35,461 bases of DNA from Bacteroidales bacterium (GTDB lineage Bacteria > Bacteroidota > Bacteroidia > Bacteroidales > Muribaculaceae), in NCBI GenBank assembly GCA_004557385.1, contig SFEA01000023.1, forward strand, positions 1 to 35,461. The letters are read 5' to 3'. How positions within the stretch are numbered: position 1 is the first letter of the stretch; every line of letters starts with the position of its first letter. Position numbers and translations under genes: made by a program. This document shows, one piece after another, positions 31,286-35,461 of this stretch. The notes beneath the pieces were generated by a model. The model did not search any database and was not told the DNA's origin. It saw nothing but the letters and a program-made list of their open reading frames with translations.

Positions 31286-32296
31286 CTACTTGAAGCTGAT
31301 TCGCACGAATGGGCAACGCCCAATCTTGGCGGCATACTCAGGGAATGCGCTGGGCCACATGCCCGGCCCAACGAGGTTATACACCCGCTCGGCACCGGCA
31401 ATCATATAATAATCAACGAACATCTTCACCACTGCGCCGTCGCTGGTGTGCTGCGCCGTGCCTATATGCTTTATCTCTCCGGGGATGAACCGCACCTCGG
31501 GTTGCTCGCGGCGCACCAGCTCGACAAACGTGGCACTGTCGGTAGCCAGCAAAATGCGCTTGCCGCAGTTGCGCCGCATCACCTCGCGCAACGATGCCAA
31601 TGCGCGCATCGTCAGACTCTCCTGCTCAGCCCTCGGCAGCGTGGGGTCGGAGTCGAACTCCGTCTTGTCGCCAAGCAGATTCATAAACCGCAGGTGCACA
31701 GCAACATATTCCTTGCCCAGACCTTGCTTGCAATCGTCGATGTATTGCTGCAAATATGCCGTGGGGCGGAACAACTCGCCATACAACTCGCCCCAATCGA
31801 ACTGCATGCCACAGCATCGGTTGATGTACTCTAGCGAATCGTAGCCATAATAGAAATGCGCCTCACGACGACGGCGCTTCAGCAACCGCCGAGGATTGCC
31901 CCATTCGCCGTACATCACCACCGGATGCGCGCCACAAATGCTCTCACATCTGCCTGCCTCGCCCAACCGCCAATCGTAGCCATTCGGCTCGAGATACCGC
32001 TCAAGCACAAAAGGCGAATTGAAACAAATGCGGAAGTCGCGACCAAGAACCTTGGCTGCGGCATACACCGACACCGCACCCTTCAGCCGGTCGAACATAC
32101 CGCCATGCGGCATACGCCCGTCGGCACAAAACACCATCGCGCCCGCCCGGCAGGTGTTATCGCACCCGCCCACAGCACCGTGCCCCGGCGCCTGTTTCCG
32201 GCAGCGACGCACCGAATACGTCCTAACAAGCATACCCGGTTCACGCACCAGCACGTCCTTCAAATACGAAACAATATATTGTAGGTTCATCGCCAT
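31286..32296 (-). CDS. Fucosyltransferase-like protein (GDP-fucose superfamily, tentative)
   Basis: A 336-residue protein. The N-terminal GGMFDRLKGAVSVYAAAKVLGRDFRICFN (about 65-93) resembles the glycine-Asp-Arg loop of GDP-fucose-using O- and alpha-1,6-fucosyltransferases. The mid segment YVAVHLRFMNLLGD (about 197-210) recalls the HxRxGD donor-binding motif, though spaced differently. ATDSATFVELVRRE (about 251-264) and the C-terminal FVDYYMIAGAERVYNLVGPGMWPSAF also fit that superfamily. Fucose transfer is an inference; another nucleotide sugar is possible. It is rich in Cys (eight in the first 170 residues), which is odd for a cytoplasmic transferase. An alternative start is the ATG two codons later. 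Confidence 0.6.
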   Translation of the reverse strand: MAMNLQYIVSYLKDVLVREPGMLVRTYSVRRCRKQAPGHGAVGGCDNTCRAGAMVFCADGRMPHGGMFDRLKGAVSVYAAAKVLGRDFRICFNSPFVLERYLEPNGYDWRLGEAGRCESICGAHPVVMYGEWGNPRRLLKRRRREAHFYYGYDSLEYINRCCGMQFDWGELYGELFRPTAYLQQYIDDCKQGLGKEYVAVHLRFMNLLGDKTEFDSDPTLPRAEQESLTMRALASLREVMRRNCGKRILLATDSATFVELVRREQPEVRFIPGEIKHIGTAQHTSDGAVVKMFVDYYMIAGAERVYNLVGPGMWPSAFPEYAAKIGRCPFVRISFK

Positions 32297-32354
32297 TTAT
32301 TCTTTCCTAAAAACAAAAATGCCTTGAGATTGTCAATCCACGCAATCCGCTGTT

Positions 32355-33353
32355 TCATACCTTATAACCTGCTCCCTCAAGGATTTTTATGATTAATGGC
32401 ATTCGTTTACTCCAATCGGCATACTCATTTGCCACTTGCAAGTTGCGGTCGACCAACGGCTGATAGTCTGCTATATGCCCCAGAATGCTTTTCATTTGTC
32501 CGGCAGCATCCGACCAATCAACATCAACCACTGGATTGTATCCAATCAAATCGACGAGTTCCTTTGGCGCACGTCCAACCATCAAGCAACCACTTAGCAT
32601 TGCCTCCCAATAGCGCTGTGTGAGGGTTTCAATATCACCGGCACGCCGAGGGTTAGTGTCGCACTGCGGAAAACATATCATAACCTTATATCTCGAAATA
32701 TTGTCGTAGAAGTCGTCAATCGACACCGACATAGCGCTTGAAAGTGTTCCGTCATTAGTCAGATTGCTTGTAAGCAACTGATTGATAGCGCCCTCGTTTT
32801 TCATATCTTGCAACACCATATGATATTTTTCATACCTGCGGCCCATTTCATACACGTCATACTCACGTTGAGCCAATGGCAGTCCTCTATGATAAAGTTT
32901 AGCCTTGATTCCCTCAGGAATCCAAAATGCCTTAACCTGCGTCTCGCGGTTAATCATCTCAGCCACTTGGTGCGAACTCACGAGCACCGTTTTCACTCCA
33001 AGTTCGCGAAACATTTCGAACATAGTGCCCCATGAGTTAGGCCAGACATCCCACAACATGGGTACAATCTCGCAACAGCCATAATATGGAAACACACTGT
33101 CGCGAATAGTATTGCCATTAGCAGTAACCAGCAACGCATGTTTCCGCCTTAATATGCCCGGCATCAACTTGCCTATGAGGCGATAGCCGAGCCACAAAAT
33201 GTCTCGGCATACAGCCCTAAGATGCCAGCGATAACTTGGCAACACGTCGGGCTTCGTTTCAAACCCATGCTCAACACAAGCATCGATAAAATCGTGCATA
33301 AAGAACTGAAATTCTTCCTTACGCCTTTTTCTTAATCTAACAAAAATTTTCAT
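32355..33353 (-). CDS. Glycosyltransferase, GT-B type (PF13524-like C-terminus)
   Basis: A 332-residue protein with a basic N-terminus (KIFVRLRKRRKEEFQFF). The central region has IVPMLWDVWPNSWGTMFEMF near residue 95 and VLVSSHQVAEMINRE near 125. The C-terminal part has RAGDIETLTQRYWEAMLSGCLMVGRAPKELVDLIG (about 240-275), the pattern of the Glyco_trans_1_2 family in which a glutamate and a Gly-rich loop hold the donor phosphates. The donor is unknown. It overlaps the upstream GT2 gene by four bases (ATGA), which indicates translational coupling. Confidence 0.72.
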   Translation of the reverse strand: MKIFVRLRKRRKEEFQFFMHDFIDACVEHGFETKPDVLPSYRWHLRAVCRDILWLGYRLIGKLMPGILRRKHALLVTANGNTIRDSVFPYYGCCEIVPMLWDVWPNSWGTMFEMFRELGVKTVLVSSHQVAEMINRETQVKAFWIPEGIKAKLYHRGLPLAQREYDVYEMGRRYEKYHMVLQDMKNEGAINQLLTSNLTNDGTLSSAMSVSIDDFYDNISRYKVMICFPQCDTNPRRAGDIETLTQRYWEAMLSGCLMVGRAPKELVDLIGYNPVVDVDWSDAAGQMKSILGHIADYQPLVDRNLQVANEYADWSKRMPLIIKILEGAGYKV

Positions 33354-34324
33354 ATTAGTAATCTATCAACTATCCATCTACAATTAATAAATGGAATCAG
33401 TGCCGTAGTTTTCCACGACTTGGTTCTGCCGCTAATCGGGTAAGCACCTCTATTAATGCACAAATTCACACATTGGCTGCAAAAGTCTTTGCCCCATGAG
33501 CGTTTATTCACAAACAGCATATAGAACAGGCTGACCAACATCGAATTGGCATGCCTTGTGTAAAATTCCTGCAATTCTAATGACTGCAATTTGGCAGCGT
33601 ATTTATTAATCTCGGCAGCCACAACAAAGTCGTTGTAAATGTTGTATTTTATCTTTTCCACCGATTTGGTGCGAGTCAACGATTCACCCTCATACACATA
33701 GTTATATACCAAAACGTCGCTGAAAGCAATCCTTTCTACAAAAGGCAGAATCTGATAATTAAACAACACGTCTTGATGCGTGATATTTGGGTAAAACCGC
33801 AATCCAAGTTTCTCAATCACATCCCTACGATACAGGCCCCGCCAAATTGAACCCGTATTGCCGCCATTTAACACATAATCCTCACCGGTGCACACCTTTC
33901 TTTCGGTGATGCCGGACGGAACGCTATTCTTTATCCGCTCCGATTGCTCGGTAATTACTCTATGCCTATAAAAAAGAATATCTGAATTACTGCAACGCGC
34001 TTTTTCAACCACCTCTTTCAGGCAATTTGACTCGATATAGTCGTCAGCATCAACAAATATCACATAGTCGCCAACAGCGACATCAAGCGCAGCATTGCGC
34101 GCCATGCTCACTCCACTATTAGGTTGATGAATCACTCTCACCAATCCTACGTGAGTAGCCTGATATTCATCACAAATCATAGCCGAACCGTCGGGGCTGC
34201 CGTCATCCACAAGGATTATTTCATAATCCTCACGAGGCAAGTTCTGGTTTAAGAGCGAATCAACGCACCTGTGCAGCCACCTCTTGGCATTATAAACCGG
34301 AACAATGATTGAAAGTTGTTTCAT
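33350..34324 (-). CDS. Glycosyltransferase family 2
   Basis: A protein of 324 residues from the preferred start. It begins KQLSIIVPVYNAKRWLHRCVDSLLNQ, with EIILVDDGSPDGSAMICDEY (about 37-56) and the metal-binding VIFVDADDYIESN (about 87-99), all standard for GT-A family 2 enzymes; a WRGLYRRDVIEKLGLRF block near 160 is common in capsule transferases. Three codons upstream is another ATG (34333), but the one at 34324 forms an ATGA overlap with the stop of the preceding gene, the same arrangement as at the next junction, and is preferred. The DNA here is AT-richer than in the downstream part of the locus. Confidence 0.88.
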   Translation of the reverse strand: MKQLSIIVPVYNAKRWLHRCVDSLLNQNLPREDYEIILVDDGSPDGSAMICDEYQATHVGLVRVIHQPNSGVSMARNAALDVAVGDYVIFVDADDYIESNCLKEVVEKARCSNSDILFYRHRVITEQSERIKNSVPSGITERKVCTGEDYVLNGGNTGSIWRGLYRRDVIEKLGLRFYPNITHQDVLFNYQILPFVERIAFSDVLVYNYVYEGESLTRTKSVEKIKYNIYNDFVVAAEINKYAAKLQSLELQEFYTRHANSMLVSLFYMLFVNKRSWGKDFCSQCVNLCINRGAYPISGRTKSWKTTALIPFINCRWIVDRLLI

Positions 34325-34980
34325 GCTTTCCAATTATAGTCTTTCCTAATCAACCTTGCGGGCACACCACCATACAAACATTTGCATTGCTCTAAATCTT
34401 TTGAGACCAACGATGCCATAGCCACAACAGAATCACCTGCAATAGTGACTCCTTTGTTAATTCTAACATTTGAACACACCCATACATGATTTTTCAAACA
34501 AATCGGTGCTGACTTAATATTCTCCACACCATCACAATATGTTGTATGACCATCAGTGGTGTTAATATCAATATCCCATCCAAAAAGACAATCATCACCA
34601 ATATTAATCTCTTTATCGGAGAGGAAATGACAATCGCCATTGCAAAAGAATCCATTGCCAATTCTTATTGAACCATTCCCAACTGTAACCAATTTTGTTC
34701 CACGAGAAATATTAACATTATGTCCAAGGAATATTCTTCCGCCACAAGAAACGCTTATTATCATTGGGCCCGAATCTCTACCAACAGAGCCTTCAAAACC
34801 GAGCAACACCGAAGCTCTGAAGACACGTCCCGTTAATACTATATCACCACGATGCAGCGAACGTATTTTTGTTGTTGGCCAAACCAATATTGGCACCCTT
34901 ATCGCCTGCTTAAATGGCAAAAACCTCAAACAGAACAATAGTGAATAGCTATAATACCAAATTTTGATTAACAATGCCAT
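34321..34980 (-). CDS. Hexapeptide-repeat acyltransferase (LbH fold)
   Basis: A 219-residue protein of the left-handed beta-helix acyltransferase class. Imperfect hexapeptide repeats run from about residue 70 to 200 (GRIFLGHNVNISRGTKL, SIRIGNGFFCNGDCHFL, EINIGDDCLFGWDIDINTTDGH, VTIAGDSVVAMASLVSK), ending with LYGGVPARLIRKD, the usual close of the O-acetyltransferase subgroup. The His in TTDGHTTY is a candidate catalytic base. It probably O- or N-acetylates a sugar of the repeat unit. It is strongly AT-rich. The stop overlaps the next start by four bases. Confidence 0.88.
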   Translation of the reverse strand: MALLIKIWYYSYSLLFCLRFLPFKQAIRVPILVWPTTKIRSLHRGDIVLTGRVFRASVLLGFEGSVGRDSGPMIISVSCGGRIFLGHNVNISRGTKLVTVGNGSIRIGNGFFCNGDCHFLSDKEINIGDDCLFGWDIDINTTDGHTTYCDGVENIKSAPICLKNHVWVCSNVRINKGVTIAGDSVVAMASLVSKDLEQCKCLYGGVPARLIRKDYNWKA

Positions 34981-35028
34981 AACTTATTGTTTAAAAAGAT
35001 TTTTCCACTTTATCATTATATTATCTAT

Positions 35029-35461
35029 TTATTTTCTTCTATATAATATCATCCCTTGGTCTTTCTTATATATCTCATAGCCGCTATGAAGAACATCTTT
35101 TATCGCATAATCGCTATTTTCGACAAGTATCCATTCAGCCGTGCACTTCGAATATGTTTGCTTTAGCATCTCATTATACTTTTCATTTATATTTGCCCCG
35201 AAATCTTGAAACACAAAAAATCTATATTTTGGCATAATATTCATATAAAAATAGATGTGTGGTGATGGATTGTATGCAATGAAAGAATTCTTATAATCCT
35301 CTGGGATATCCGATAAAAAAGAATCATATCTATTTAGCTCCTCATTATCCAAATAGTTGTTTACAAAAACCCTTGCCGAATGTATATTGTATGCAACCAC
35401 AATCGACATGTATATGACACATATAGCATTCTTCATCCATCTGAGTTGCATAATAGAAGAC
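35029..35461 (-). CDS. C-terminal part of a membrane protein (5' end outside window)
   Basis: The frame is open to the window edge, so the ATG at 35451 is probably internal. What is visible is one hydrophobic segment (NAICVIYMSIVVAYNI) and then a soluble tail of about 115 residues (YDSFLSDIPEDYKNSFIAYNPSPHIYFYMN, ending QGMILYRRK). A last membrane helix followed by a compact extracytoplasmic domain is the layout of polyprenol-dependent GT39/ArnT-like glycosyltransferases and some other glycan membrane proteins, but no diagnostic motif lies in this part. It is the most upstream gene of the operon seen here and one of the most AT-rich. Confidence 0.6.
   Translation of the reverse strand, partial: SSIMQLRWMKNAICVIYMSIVVAYNIHSARVFVNNYLDNEELNRYDSFLSDIPEDYKNSFIAYNPSPHIYFYMNIMPKYRFFVFQDFGANINEKYNEMLKQTYSKCTAEWILVENSDYAIKDVLHSGYEIYKKDQGMILYRRK

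Overview
The window looks like a chromosomal piece of a Bacteroidales bacterium. The evidence is promoters of the Bacteroidota type (TTTG, about 19-20 bases, TAnnTTTG) before several genes, a DUF4286-ruvC pair, a TonB-dependent receptor with an N-terminal carboxypeptidase-regulatory-like domain, a PorE-like OmpA lipoprotein and an EpsG-type polymerase. Family-level placement (for example Muribaculaceae or Prevotellaceae) cannot be settled by eye. Most genes have moderate to high GC. The right end and a few single genes are clearly AT-richer.

Layout, left to right. 1-430 is a repeat-rich non-coding stretch. 446-5207 is a plus-strand surface-glycan group: a GT92-like transferase, an LpxL-type acyltransferase, a Stealth sugar-phosphate transferase and two tandem paralogous glycosyltransferases. 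5255-6194 holds DUF4286 and ruvC. 6335-6541 is a structured, terminator-ended leader or small RNA ahead of a very codon-biased TonB-dependent receptor (6678-9809). A PorE-like lipoprotein follows (9996-11966). Next come a five-copy 23-bp tandem array and a DUF4143 ATPase (12203-13495), then a block of palindromic repeats (13640-14183). Cobalamin-dependent methionine synthase lies on the minus strand (14317-17982), divergent from an ORF6N-domain gene. A YiiX-like cysteine hydrolase and an aspartate-type aminotransferase complete the middle part.

From 21522 to the right edge everything reads leftwards as one capsule/O-antigen/exopolysaccharide locus whose 5' end is outside the window. In transcription order it has a partial membrane protein, a hexapeptide acyltransferase, a GT2, a GT-B, a fucosyltransferase-like protein, another GT-B, an EpsG/Wzy polymerase, a GT2, two GT4 enzymes, a GNAT acetyltransferase, a PglC-type initiating phosphoglycosyltransferase and a PglE-like sugar aminotransferase. 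The last three together suggest that the repeat unit starts with an acetamido-amino sugar such as diacetylbacillosamine.

The most unusual feature is a family of REP-associated tyrosine transposase (RAYT) elements. Two full copies (about 26296-26967 and 29296-29968) sit in direct orientation inside the glycan locus and bracket exactly the polymerase and one glycosyltransferase, as a swappable cassette would. The flanking palindromes of the two copies are almost identical, while their transposase proteins differ at about a quarter of positions. A copy with the same palindromes but no transposase gene lies at 13880-14183, and a fourth, cut by the window edge, lies at 1-165.
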